Shown here: one piece after another, positions 25,502 to 33,200 of the stretch
Layout: each line of letters opens with the position of its first letter
How positions within the stretch are numbered: position 1 is the stretch's first letter
Origin: Simplicispira metamorpha
GTDB lineage: Bacteria > Pseudomonadota > Gammaproteobacteria > Burkholderiales > Burkholderiaceae_C
Length of the DNA: 64,000 nucleotides
Assembly: GCF_004341365.1 (NCBI RefSeq)
Contig: NZ_SLXH01000026.1
Location: 1-64,000 of the forward strand
Direction of reading: 5' to 3'
Translations under genes and position numbers: made by a program
The notes under the pieces: generated by a model
What the model saw: only the letters and a program-made list of their open reading frames with translations
Told to the model about the DNA's origin: nothing
The model's database searches: none

Positions 25502-25530
25502 AAGGCTTGCTACTGAAATCAGTGATTGTG
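25502..25530 (+). promoter_or_regulatory. 29-bp sequence shared with the itaconate operon upstream region, copy 1
   Basis: AAGGCTTGCTACTGAAATCA followed by GTGATTGTG matches 25 of 29 bases of 38355-38383. It contains the small inverted repeat ACTGA-AA-TCAGT. Both copies lie upstream of catabolic operons; function unknown. Confidence 0.4.
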
Positions 25531-25711
25531 GGATGCCCGTCCGCACACGAACATAGAACCCGACAACACACCGGCCGCGCCACCCGCTGGCCACAGCGTG
25601 GGGCACCGGGCCAGCGCCCTGCCACACGGCCCGCGCCGGACGTTGAAACACCGACAGGCCCCAGGGCCACAGGGGCAGCACAGCCCGGACAACTTACAGG
25701 AGCACGCACAA

Positions 25712-26632
25712 ATGAGCACACAAGGCATGGTTGAAGGCAAAGTGGTGGTGGTGACGGGCGCAGGCGGCGGCATTGGCCGCGACATCGCCCTGGCCATGGC
25801 CCGCGAAGGCGCCAAAGTGGTGGTCAACGACATTGGAGCCTCTGTCAGCGGTGAAGGCAACGACGCTGGCCCGGCACAAAAAGTGGTCGATGAAATCAAG
25901 GCCCTGGGCGGCGAGGCCGCTGCCAACACCGACAGCGTTTCGGATGTGGTGGCGGCAGGCCGCATCATCCAGACCGCCCTGGACACCTTTGGCCGCATCG
26001 ATGTGGTGGTGAACAACGCAGGCATTCTGCGCGACCGCTTCTTCCACAAAATGAGCCTGGACGAGTGGGATGCCGTCATCAAGGTGCACCTGTACGGCGC
26101 CTACTACGTCAGCCGCGCTGCTGCCAACCACTTCAAAGAGCAGGGCAGTGGCAACTACATCCACATGACCTCCACCTCGGGCCTGATCGGCAACTTTGGC
26201 CAGGCCAACTACGCCGCCGCCAAGCTGGGCGTGGCCGCGCTGTCCAAGTCCATTGCGCTGGACATGCAGAAGTTCAACGTGCGCAGCAACTGCATTGCGC
26301 CGTTTGCCTGGAGCCGCATGATCGGCTCCATTCCCACCGAAACCGATGCCGAAAAAGCCCGCGTCGAGCGCATCAAGCAGATGACGCCCGCCAAGATTGC
26401 CCCGCTGGCCGTGTGCCTGGCCAGCGATGTGTCTGCCGACACCAACGGCCAGATTTTTGCCGTGCGCAACAACGAAATCTTCCTCATCAGCCAGCCGCGC
26501 CCCGTGCGCTCGGTACACCGCAGCGAGGGCTGGACGCCGCAAAGCGTGGCCGCGCACGCGCTGCCCGCCCTCAAGGCCAGCTACTTTGACCTCGACCGCT
26601 CGGGTGACGTGTTCACCTGGGACCCCATCTGA
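25712..26632 (+). CDS. SDR-family 3-hydroxyacyl-CoA dehydrogenase 2 (HSD17B4-like)
   Basis: 306 residues from the ATG at 25712, with ACAGGAGCACGCAC upstream. GAGGGIGRDIAL is the cofactor motif, VNNAGILRDRFF and Y167-K171 in NYAAAKLG are catalytic elements, and the C-terminal extension (about residues 225-306) is characteristic of the multifunctional-enzyme-2 dehydrogenase group. It likely oxidises a 3-hydroxyacyl-CoA. It starts a second transcription unit (SDR, DUF35-thiolase, dehydrogenase, thioesterase, Bug, ligase) after a terminator, so it parallels the SDR at 19970 but is not a close duplicate. Confidence 0.88.
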   Translation: MSTQGMVEGKVVVVTGAGGGIGRDIALAMAREGAKVVVNDIGASVSGEGNDAGPAQKVVDEIKALGGEAAANTDSVSDVVAAGRIIQTALDTFGRIDVVVNNAGILRDRFFHKMSLDEWDAVIKVHLYGAYYVSRAAANHFKEQGSGNYIHMTSTSGLIGNFGQANYAAAKLGVAALSKSIALDMQKFNVRSNCIAPFAWSRMIGSIPTETDAEKARVERIKQMTPAKIAPLAVCLASDVSADTNGQIFAVRNNEIFLISQPRPVRSVHRSEGWTPQSVAAHALPALKASYFDLDRSGDVFTWDPI

Positions 26633-26660
26633 GCCCCGCAGCGCCACGAGAGCACGCACC

Positions 26661-28280
26661 ATGAGCGATACCACCCCGGGCGTTCAGGCCCAGTACCAAG
26701 CCCAGCTGAACGCGGGCCAGTTCCTGATCCAGCGCTGCACCGGCTGCAGCCAGCATGTCTATTTCCCGCGTGAGAGCTGCCCGCACTGCGGCGCCCACGA
26801 TCTGCAATGGGTAGCGCCCAGCGGCTACGGCACGGTGTATTCCACCACCACCATTGCGCGCAAGCCCGAGGCGGGCGGCAACTACAACGTCAGCCTGATT
26901 GACCTGGACGAAGGCGTGCGCCTGATGAGCCGCGTTGAAGTCCAGCCGGTCGATGCCGTGCAGATGGGCCAGCGCGTGCAGGCGCGCGTGGTGCAACAGG
27001 GCGACCAGGGCGTGGTCGTGTTCGACCCCGTGGTCGGTGCGCCCGCCGCCACCGCCGCGCAGCCCGTGCCGCGCGGCCCGGCAGCGTCGGCGGCCATCCA
27101 CACCTCGTCGGGTTTGCAGGCGCTGCGCGGCAGTGCCGCCATTGCCGGGGTGGCCACCTTTGGCTGCGGCGAGGCCACGGGCTTTACCGAGATGGAAGTG
27201 CTCGCCCATGCCGCCCGCGCCGCCGTGGCCGATGCGGGCCTGAAGATGAGCGACATCGACGGCCTGTGTACCGCCAGCGTGCTCTCCACCATGTGGCCCA
27301 TGCCCGTGACCGAGTACCTGGGCATCAACCCGCGCTACATCAACAGCACCATGATTGGCGGCTCCAGCTTTGTCGCGCACATCCTGCCGGCCATGATGGC
27401 GCTGCAAGCGGGCCAGTGCAACGCCGTGCTGGTGTGCTACGGCAGCACGCAGCGCAGCAGCACCTTTGGCCGCGCCGAAATCGCCAAGGCCCGCCGCGTG
27501 ATGGACCCCCAGCCCTACGAGACGCCCTTCGAGCCCATGCAGCCGCTGTCGGCCTACGCGCTGGCCGCGCGCCGCCACATGCACCAGTACGGCACCACGC
27601 GGCGCCAGCTGGCCGAGGTGGCCGTGGCCGCGCGCCAGTGGGCGCAGCTCAACCCCGAAGCCTTCCTGCGCGACCCGCTGACCATCGACGACGTGCTCAA
27701 GGCGCGCATGGTGTCCGACCCGCTGACGGTGCGCGACTCCTGCCTGGTCACTGACGGCGGCGGCGCCTTCGTGCTGGTGCGCGCCGACCGCGCCACCACC
27801 TTGCCGAAAAAGCCCGTCTATGTGCTGGGCAACGCCACCGCCAACTGGAACCGCCAAATCTCCTCCATGCACGATCTGACGGTGACGGCGGCCAGCCAGT
27901 CGGGCCGCGAGGCCTTTGCCATGGCCGGGCTGGCGCCCAAGGACATGGGCGTGGTCGAGCTGTACGACGCCTTCACCATCAACACGCTGCTGTTTCTGGA
28001 AGACCTGGGCTTTTGCGCCAAGGGCGAGGGCGGCGCGTTTGTCGAGAACGGCGCCATCGCCCCGGGCGGGCGGCTGGCGGTCAACACCAACGGCGGCGGC
28101 CTCTCGTGTACCCACCCGGGCATGTACGGCATCTTCACCGTGATCGAGGCGGTGCGCCAGCTGCGCGGCGAGGCCGGTGCGCGCCAGGTGGCCGGTGTGC
28201 AGACCGCGCTGGCACACGGCAACGGCGGCACGCTGTCGAGCCAGTCCACCGCCATTCTGGGCACCGCCGAGGCGCTGTAA
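26661..28280 (+). CDS. DUF35 zinc-ribbon/OB-fold fused to an Ltp2-like thiolase-superfamily aldolase
   Basis: 539 residues. Residues 1-125: a DUF35 unit, with zinc ribbon C26-C29-C40-C43 (CTGC, CPHC) and an OB fold. Residues about 150-539: the thiolase superfamily of the SCP-x/Ltp2 branch. The nucleophile position reads INSTMIGGSSF, with M231 where the neighbour at 17845 has Cys, so it cannot be a thiolase. VVELYDAFTINTLLFLEDLG keeps the tyrosine region used by Ltp2-type retro-aldolases, which need a DUF35 partner and cleave beta-hydroxyacyl-CoA in steroid side-chain loss. Here both parts are one polypeptide. CGAGAGCACGCACC lies upstream. Confidence 0.85.
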   Translation: MSDTTPGVQAQYQAQLNAGQFLIQRCTGCSQHVYFPRESCPHCGAHDLQWVAPSGYGTVYSTTTIARKPEAGGNYNVSLIDLDEGVRLMSRVEVQPVDAVQMGQRVQARVVQQGDQGVVVFDPVVGAPAATAAQPVPRGPAASAAIHTSSGLQALRGSAAIAGVATFGCGEATGFTEMEVLAHAARAAVADAGLKMSDIDGLCTASVLSTMWPMPVTEYLGINPRYINSTMIGGSSFVAHILPAMMALQAGQCNAVLVCYGSTQRSSTFGRAEIAKARRVMDPQPYETPFEPMQPLSAYALAARRHMHQYGTTRRQLAEVAVAARQWAQLNPEAFLRDPLTIDDVLKARMVSDPLTVRDSCLVTDGGGAFVLVRADRATTLPKKPVYVLGNATANWNRQISSMHDLTVTAASQSGREAFAMAGLAPKDMGVVELYDAFTINTLLFLEDLGFCAKGEGGAFVENGAIAPGGRLAVNTNGGGLSCTHPGMYGIFTVIEAVRQLRGEAGARQVAGVQTALAHGNGGTLSSQSTAILGTAEAL

Positions 28281-28337
28281 CGCTATGGATTGGATAGCTG
28301 CTAGCGCCCACCGCACGGGCCTTGCAGCACCAAAACA
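28281..28337 (+). repeat. Dispersed palindromic repeat, copy 4
   Basis: CGCTATGGATTGGATAGCTG, then CTAGCGCCCACCGCACGGGC and a degenerate end. It starts immediately after the stop codon of the fusion gene and is followed 40 bp later by copy 5 in the same orientation. Confidence 0.65.
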
Positions 28338-28373
28338 CTTAAAACTTTTTGCGGCCTGCGCAAGCACTCTTTT

Positions 28374-28430
28374 TTTGATAGCTGCTCGCGCTTATCCGGC
28401 GGGCGCTGGAGGCCAAAAAGACCTGAAACC
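28374..28430 (+). repeat. Dispersed palindromic repeat, copy 5
   Basis: TTTTGATAGCTGCTCGCGCT, TATCCGGCGGGCGCTGGAGG and CCAAAAAGACCTGAAA. With copy 4 it fills most of the 228-bp gap before the dehydrogenase at 28509. Confidence 0.72.
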
Positions 28431-28508
28431 TTCTGGCCCCCGCACCGCCCCTGTGCATTGACCACCCCGCAGCCGCCCCGGTGGCTTGCGCACCCCAAGG
28501 AAATTGAC

Positions 28509-29663
28509 ATGATCCGCGACAACGAAACCCTTGAAGCCCTGCTCGACAGCGTGCGCCGCTTTGTCCGCGAGCGCCTGGTGCCCGCCGAAAACGAAGTCTC
28601 CGAGACCGACGAAATCCCCGAAGCCATCGTGCAAGAGATGCGCGATCTGGGCCTGTTCGGCATGACCATTCCAGAAAAGTTTGGCGGCCTGGAGCTGACC
28701 ATGGAGGAGGAATGCCGCGTGCTGTTCGAGCTGTGCCAGACCGCACCGGCATTTCGCTCCATCATCGGCACCACGGTGGGCATTGGCTCGCAGGGCATCT
28801 TGATGGACGGCACGCCCGAGCAGCAGGCCCAGTGGCTGCCCAAGCTGGCCACGGGCGAGGTGATTGCCTCGTTTGCGCTGACCGAGCCGGAGGCGGGCTC
28901 GGACGCCGCCTCGCTGCGCACCTCGGCCCGCCGCGAGGGCGACTTCTACATCGTCAACGGCACCAAGCGCTACATCACCAACGCGCCGCACGCGGGCATG
29001 TTCACGCTGATGGCGCGCACCAACCCCGAGGACAAGGGTGCGGGCGGCGTCTCGTCTTTCATCGTCGATGCGAAATCGCCCGGCATCAGCTTTGGCAAGT
29101 ACGACAAAAAAATGGGCCAGCGCGGCGCCCACACCTGCGACGTGATTTTTGACAACGTGAAGGTGCCCGCCGCCAACCTGATTGGCCTGAAAGAAGGCCA
29201 GGGCTTCAAGACGGCGATGAAGGTGTTGGAAAAAGGCCGCATCCACATCGCCGCCGTGGCCGTGGGCGTGGCCCAGCGCGTGCTGCGCGACGCGCTGAAC
29301 TACGCGCTGGAGCGCCAGCAGTTTGGCCAGCCCATTGCCGAATTCCAGCTGGTGCAGGCCATGCTGGCCGACAGCCAGGCCGAGCTGTATGCCGCCGAGT
29401 GCATGACCATTGACGCCGCCCGCCGCCGCGACGATGGCAAAAACGTGGCCACCGAGGCCTCGTGCAGCAAGATGTTTGCCACTGAAATGGTGGGCCGTGT
29501 GGCCGACCGCGCCGTGCAGATTCTGGGCGGCGCGGGCTACATGGCCGAGTACGGCATCGAGCGCTTTTACCGCGACGTGCGCCTGTTTCGCCTGTACGAA
29601 GGCACCACACAAATCCAGCAGCTCATCATCGCGCGCAACATGGTGCGCGCCGCCCGCGCATGA
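28509..29663 (+). CDS. Acyl-CoA dehydrogenase, MCAD-like
   Basis: 384 residues from the ATG at 28509 (CAAGGAAATTGAC upstream). ALTEPEAGSDAASLRTSA is the FAD loop, and the C-terminal LFRLYEGTTQIQQLI carries the standard catalytic base E364. It therefore differs mechanistically from the LCAD-like paralogue at 20807 and probably works at another chain stage. Its stop overlaps the thioesterase start (ATGA). The two repeat copies upstream may separate it partly from the fusion gene. Confidence 0.92.
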   Translation: MIRDNETLEALLDSVRRFVRERLVPAENEVSETDEIPEAIVQEMRDLGLFGMTIPEKFGGLELTMEEECRVLFELCQTAPAFRSIIGTTVGIGSQGILMDGTPEQQAQWLPKLATGEVIASFALTEPEAGSDAASLRTSARREGDFYIVNGTKRYITNAPHAGMFTLMARTNPEDKGAGGVSSFIVDAKSPGISFGKYDKKMGQRGAHTCDVIFDNVKVPAANLIGLKEGQGFKTAMKVLEKGRIHIAAVAVGVAQRVLRDALNYALERQQFGQPIAEFQLVQAMLADSQAELYAAECMTIDAARRRDDGKNVATEASCSKMFATEMVGRVADRAVQILGGAGYMAEYGIERFYRDVRLFRLYEGTTQIQQLIIARNMVRAARA

Positions 29664-30121
29664 CCGCCGCCCTGCCCAGCGGCGCCGTGGCCGATCTGCC
29701 CGGCGATGCGCCCGACCTGGCCTCGGACGGTGTGGACACCTCGCAGCTGTTTGCCCAGGTGCCCTTCAACCACCTGCTGGGCTTGCAGCGCGAGTACGCC
29801 CAGGACGGCGTGGCCCGCCTGGTGCTGCAGCCGCGCGCCGATCTGACCAACAACCACCAGGCAGTCCATGGCGGCGTGCTCATGTCGCTGATGGACAGCG
29901 CCATGTCCAGCGCGGCGCTGTCGGCCTCGGGCTTTACCAAGGCCGTGGTCACCATCGACATGACCAGCAGCTTTCTCAAACCCGCCCATGGCCGCCTGGT
30001 GGCCCACGCCAGCGTGCAGGGCGGTGGCAAATCGGTGTGTTTTTGCGAATGCCGCATTGAAGACGAGGCCGGTCACACCGTGGCCCGTGCCATGGGCACC
30101 TTCCGGTACGTGCGGCCCTGA
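29660..30121 (+). CDS. PaaI-family acyl-CoA thioesterase 1
   Basis: 153 residues, hot-dog fold. NNHQAVHGGVLMSLMDSAMS is the PaaI/4HBT signature (HGG loop, Asp general base), near residues 70-89; VTIDMTSSFLKPA follows. Likely releases CoA from dead-end or excess acyl-CoA intermediates. It overlaps the acyl-CoA dehydrogenase by 4 bp. A paralogue at 32739-33200 lies in the opposite orientation beside another ligase. Confidence 0.9.
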   Translation: MTAALPSGAVADLPGDAPDLASDGVDTSQLFAQVPFNHLLGLQREYAQDGVARLVLQPRADLTNNHQAVHGGVLMSLMDSAMSSAALSASGFTKAVVTIDMTSSFLKPAHGRLVAHASVQGGGKSVCFCECRIEDEAGHTVARAMGTFRYVRP

Positions 30122-30157
30122 GATTTTGGATTTCTACAACGACAACAGGAGACAAGC

Positions 30158-31150
30158 ATGACCGTCAAGAACACTGCGGGCGCATCGCGCCGCCTCTGGA
30201 TAGCCAGCGCCCTGGCCCTGGCCTGTGGCAGCGCCTGGCCACAGAATGCCCCGGCCCCGAACAGCGACCAGCCCATCCGCCTGGTGGTGGGCTACGCCGC
30301 CGGGGGCCCGGTGGATGCGGTGGCGCGCCAGTTTGCGCCGCTGTTTGCCAAAGCCCTGGGCCAGACGGTGATGGTAGAAAACCGCGCCGGTGCCGGGGGC
30401 ACCATGGCCGGTGACGCCGTGGCCAAGTCCGCGCCCAACGGCCTGACGCTGTACTTTGCCGCCAGCCCCACCATGACCATCAGCCCCAACGTGCTCAAGG
30501 CCATGCCGTTCGATCCGGCCAAAGACCTGACGCCGCTGGCGCCCATCCTGAGCTACGCCAACGTGCTGGTCATCAACAAAGACCTGCCCTTCAAGAGCCT
30601 GCCCGAGCTGGTGGCCTACGCCAAGGCCCACCCCGGCAAGCTGGCCTATGGGTCGGCGGGCGTGGGCGCCTCCAACCACCTGAGCGGCGAGCTGTTTGCG
30701 CGCCGCGCGGGCATTGACCTCAACCACATCCCCTACAAGGGCAACGCCCCGGCCATGACCGATGTGATTGGCGGCCAGCTGGCCATGATGTTCGACATCA
30801 TCGGCACCGGGCGCAACTACGTGAACACGGGCCGGGTGCGCGCGGTGGCCGTCACGTCCAAAGACCGTAACGCCGCCATGCCCGACGTGCCCTCCATGCG
30901 CGAGCTGGGCATTGCCGACTACGACGTGGGCGGCTGGTACGGCCTGTATGGCCCGCCCAAAATGCCTGCCGACATGGTGCAGCGTTTTCACACGGCGGTG
31001 CAGCGCACGCTGGCCCTGGACGAATTCAAGGCCAAGTTGGCCGAGCAGGGCTATGACCAGTGGAACGGCAGCCCGCAGACGCTGAGCGAGCGCGCCGCCC
31101 GCGAACGCGCCTTGTGGGCCACGGTGGCCAAAGGCATCCAGGTGGAGTAA
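30158..31150 (+). CDS. Bug-family periplasmic substrate-binding protein 3
   Basis: 330 residues; AACAGGAGACAAGC gives a strong ribosome binding site. Signal peptide to about residue 28 (LWIASALALACGSAWPQ), then QPIRLVVGYAAGGPVDAVAR, SAPNGLTLYFA and YKGNAPAMTDVIGGQ, as in the Bug fold. The ligand-binding PDGYT motif of other family members is here PNGLT. It is placed between a thioesterase and an acyl-CoA ligase, 3 bp from the latter. Confidence 0.9.
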   Translation: MTVKNTAGASRRLWIASALALACGSAWPQNAPAPNSDQPIRLVVGYAAGGPVDAVARQFAPLFAKALGQTVMVENRAGAGGTMAGDAVAKSAPNGLTLYFAASPTMTISPNVLKAMPFDPAKDLTPLAPILSYANVLVINKDLPFKSLPELVAYAKAHPGKLAYGSAGVGASNHLSGELFARRAGIDLNHIPYKGNAPAMTDVIGGQLAMMFDIIGTGRNYVNTGRVRAVAVTSKDRNAAMPDVPSMRELGIADYDVGGWYGLYGPPKMPADMVQRFHTAVQRTLALDEFKAKLAEQGYDQWNGSPQTLSERAARERALWATVAKGIQVE

Positions 31151-31153
31151 GGC

Positions 31154-32695
31154 ATGACCAGTACGCACCCCAGCGCAGCCGCCAGCGCGTGCATCCACAC
31201 CCTGTTTGACCAGCGCCTGGCCAGCGCGCCGCAAGAGGTTTTTTTGTACGCCCCCGAGCGGGAATGGACGTTTGCCGACCTGGGCACGCTGGTCGATGCG
31301 CTGGCCCGCGAGATGCAGGCGCACGGCGTGGTCGAGGGCGACCGCGTGCTCATCGTGGCCGAGAACTGCCCCGAGCATGTGGCGCTGATTCTGGCGTGCA
31401 GCCGCATCGGTGCGTGGTCGTGCGGCGTCAACGCCCGCATGTCGCGCGGCGAGATCCGCGCCTTCATCGCCAAGGCCGACCCGCGCCTGGTGTATTTCAC
31501 GGCGGGCGTGTCGGACGTGGCCGCCGGGCACGCCCAGGATGCAGCAGCTGTGCCTTCGGTGGTGGCGGGCCTGTCGCGCTCGCCCGTGCGCACCCAGGCC
31601 CTGGCCGAGCCCGCACCGCTGGCGCAGCAGGTGGCGGCGGTGATTTTTACCTCGGGCACCACGGGCACGCCCAAGGGGGTGCTGGTGTCGCACGCGGGGT
31701 TGCTGCAGTTTGCCCGTGTGTCCAGCCAGTCGCGTGCGCTGGGGCCGCAAGACCGCTCGTATGCCTACCTGCCGATGACGCACATTTTTGGCCTGGGCAC
31801 GGTGCTGATGGCCTCGTTGTACGCGGGCGCTGGCTTGCTGATGCGCAGCCGTTTTGATCCGGCCAATGTGTTCGAGGCCCTGGCGCACCACGGGCTGTCG
31901 AACCTGCAAGGGCCGCCCGCCATGTTCACGCGGCTGCTGGCCTGGCTGGATGCGCAAGGTATTGAGCAGCCCGCCGCACCGCAGCTGCGCTACGTGTACA
32001 CGGGCGCCGCGCCGCTGGACATGGCGCTCAAGCACGCCGTGCAGCGCCGCTTTGGTCAGCCGCTGCACCACGGCTACGGCCTGTCGGAGTACGCGGGTGC
32101 GCTGTGCCTGGTGCCCCGGGGCAGCCAGCGCGAAGACACCTCGGCGGGCTACCTGGTCGAAGGCGCTGAACTGCGCATCGTCGATAGCGAAGGCCGCGAC
32201 CTGCCCGCTGGTGAGCGCGGCGAAATCTGGATGCGCGGCGTGGGCTTGATGCCCGGCTACTTCCGCGACCCCGAGGCCACCGCCCAGGTCATGCAGCCCG
32301 GCGGCTGGTACGCCAGCGGCGATTTGGGCTACCAGGATGCCGATGGCGCGCTGTACGTGGTGGGGCGGCTCAAAGAGATGATCATCCGCTCGGGCTTCAA
32401 CGTGTACCCCGGCGAGGTCGAGGCCGTGCTCAACAGCCACCCCGCCATCCAGCGCAGCGCCGTGGTGGGCCAGCGCGAATCGGACGGCAATGAAGCCATC
32501 TGGGCGTTTTATGAAGTGCGGCCCGGCACTGCCAGTACCCCCGACGGGCTGCGCGCTGCGCTACACGCCCATGTGGCCGAGCACCTGGCGCCCTACAAGC
32601 GCCCCAGCCACTTCATCGCCATGGACAGCCTGCCCATGACGCAAAGCGGCAAGGTGCTCAAACGCAGTTTGCTGGAGCAGGCTCCCCAGCCGTAG
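31154..32695 (+). CDS. AMP-dependent acyl-CoA ligase 2
   Basis: 513 residues, ANL superfamily. FTSGTTGTPKGVL near residue 166, YGLSEYAGAL near residue 307 (Tyr where many ligases have Thr), YASGDLGYQDADGALY near residue 380 and the lysine in MTQSGKVLKRSL. Activates an unidentified carboxylic acid. Last gene of the unit starting at 25712. A 14-bp-stem hairpin lies just after its stop, between it and the convergent thioesterase. Confidence 0.92.
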   Translation: MTSTHPSAAASACIHTLFDQRLASAPQEVFLYAPEREWTFADLGTLVDALAREMQAHGVVEGDRVLIVAENCPEHVALILACSRIGAWSCGVNARMSRGEIRAFIAKADPRLVYFTAGVSDVAAGHAQDAAAVPSVVAGLSRSPVRTQALAEPAPLAQQVAAVIFTSGTTGTPKGVLVSHAGLLQFARVSSQSRALGPQDRSYAYLPMTHIFGLGTVLMASLYAGAGLLMRSRFDPANVFEALAHHGLSNLQGPPAMFTRLLAWLDAQGIEQPAAPQLRYVYTGAAPLDMALKHAVQRRFGQPLHHGYGLSEYAGALCLVPRGSQREDTSAGYLVEGAELRIVDSEGRDLPAGERGEIWMRGVGLMPGYFRDPEATAQVMQPGGWYASGDLGYQDADGALYVVGRLKEMIIRSGFNVYPGEVEAVLNSHPAIQRSAVVGQRESDGNEAIWAFYEVRPGTASTPDGLRAALHAHVAEHLAPYKRPSHFIAMDSLPMTQSGKVLKRSLLEQAPQP

Positions 32696-32700
32696 CCGGG

Positions 32701-32730
32701 GCAGCGCAGGGCGCGGGCGCCTTGCGCTGC
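32701..32730. terminator. Strong hairpin between convergent genes (no T-run)
   Basis: GCAGCGCAGGGCGC, GG, GCGCCTTGCGCTGC: a 14-bp stem with one G-T wobble and a 2-base centre. It lies between the stops at 32695 (+) and 32739 (-) and probably blocks or stabilises both transcripts. No T-run is present on either side, so termination is inferred. Confidence 0.55.
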
Positions 32731-32738
32731 TGGTGCCA

Positions 32739-33200
32739 TCAGCCCTGCGCCATCTCCTGGGGCGGCGCCAGTTGCTTGAACTTGAACGATGCCATCGCCC
32801 GCGCCAGCACCTCCTGGTTTTCCCCGCGCACGGTGCCTTCGCAGTAGCAAATTGAACGCCCGCCGCCGGTGTGCCAGCCCTCAATCACCAGCCGCCCACG
32901 GCCCGAGGCCAGGAAGCTGGTGTTCAGGTTCAGCGTGACGACGCCAGCCTCAAAGTTCACGCTGGACATGGCGGCACTGGCCATGGCGCTATCGAGCAAG
33001 GTGGCCAGCACGCCGCCGTGGGCCGCGTCGAACAGGTTGGTCAGTTCCGGGCGCACTGGCATGGACAGGCGCGCGTAGCCGTTGGCCGAAACTTCGCGCG
33101 TGACGCCGAGCAGCTGCATGAACGGCACCTGCTTGAACACGTCAGCGAAGCGCCCGGGCACGCTGGCGCAGGGGCTTGCCGGGGTGTTTGCCGGGCTCAT
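32739..33200 (-). CDS. PaaI-family acyl-CoA thioesterase 2
   Basis: 153 residues from the ATG at 33198-33200. NLFDAAHGGVLATLLDSAMA is the hot-dog signature, followed by VVTLNLNTSFLASGRG. Its start overlaps the ligase stop upstream by 4 bp (ATGA), so it is translationally coupled to acyl-CoA ligase 3. It is the counterpart of the thioesterase at 29660. Confidence 0.9.
   Translation of the reverse strand: MSPANTPASPCASVPGRFADVFKQVPFMQLLGVTREVSANGYARLSMPVRPELTNLFDAAHGGVLATLLDSAMASAAMSSVNFEAGVVTLNLNTSFLASGRGRLVIEGWHTGGGRSICYCEGTVRGENQEVLARAMASFKFKQLAPPQEMAQG

Noticed and set aside
26661-28280. Calling the fusion protein an acetyl-CoA acetyltransferase
   Set aside because: The nucleophilic Cys position is Met (M231) in INSTMIGGSSF, so thiolase chemistry is unlikely.
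28281-28430. Two tandem repeat units considered as a CRISPR-like array
   Set aside because: Only two degenerate copies, no regular spacers and no cas genes; copies of the same element occur singly elsewhere.
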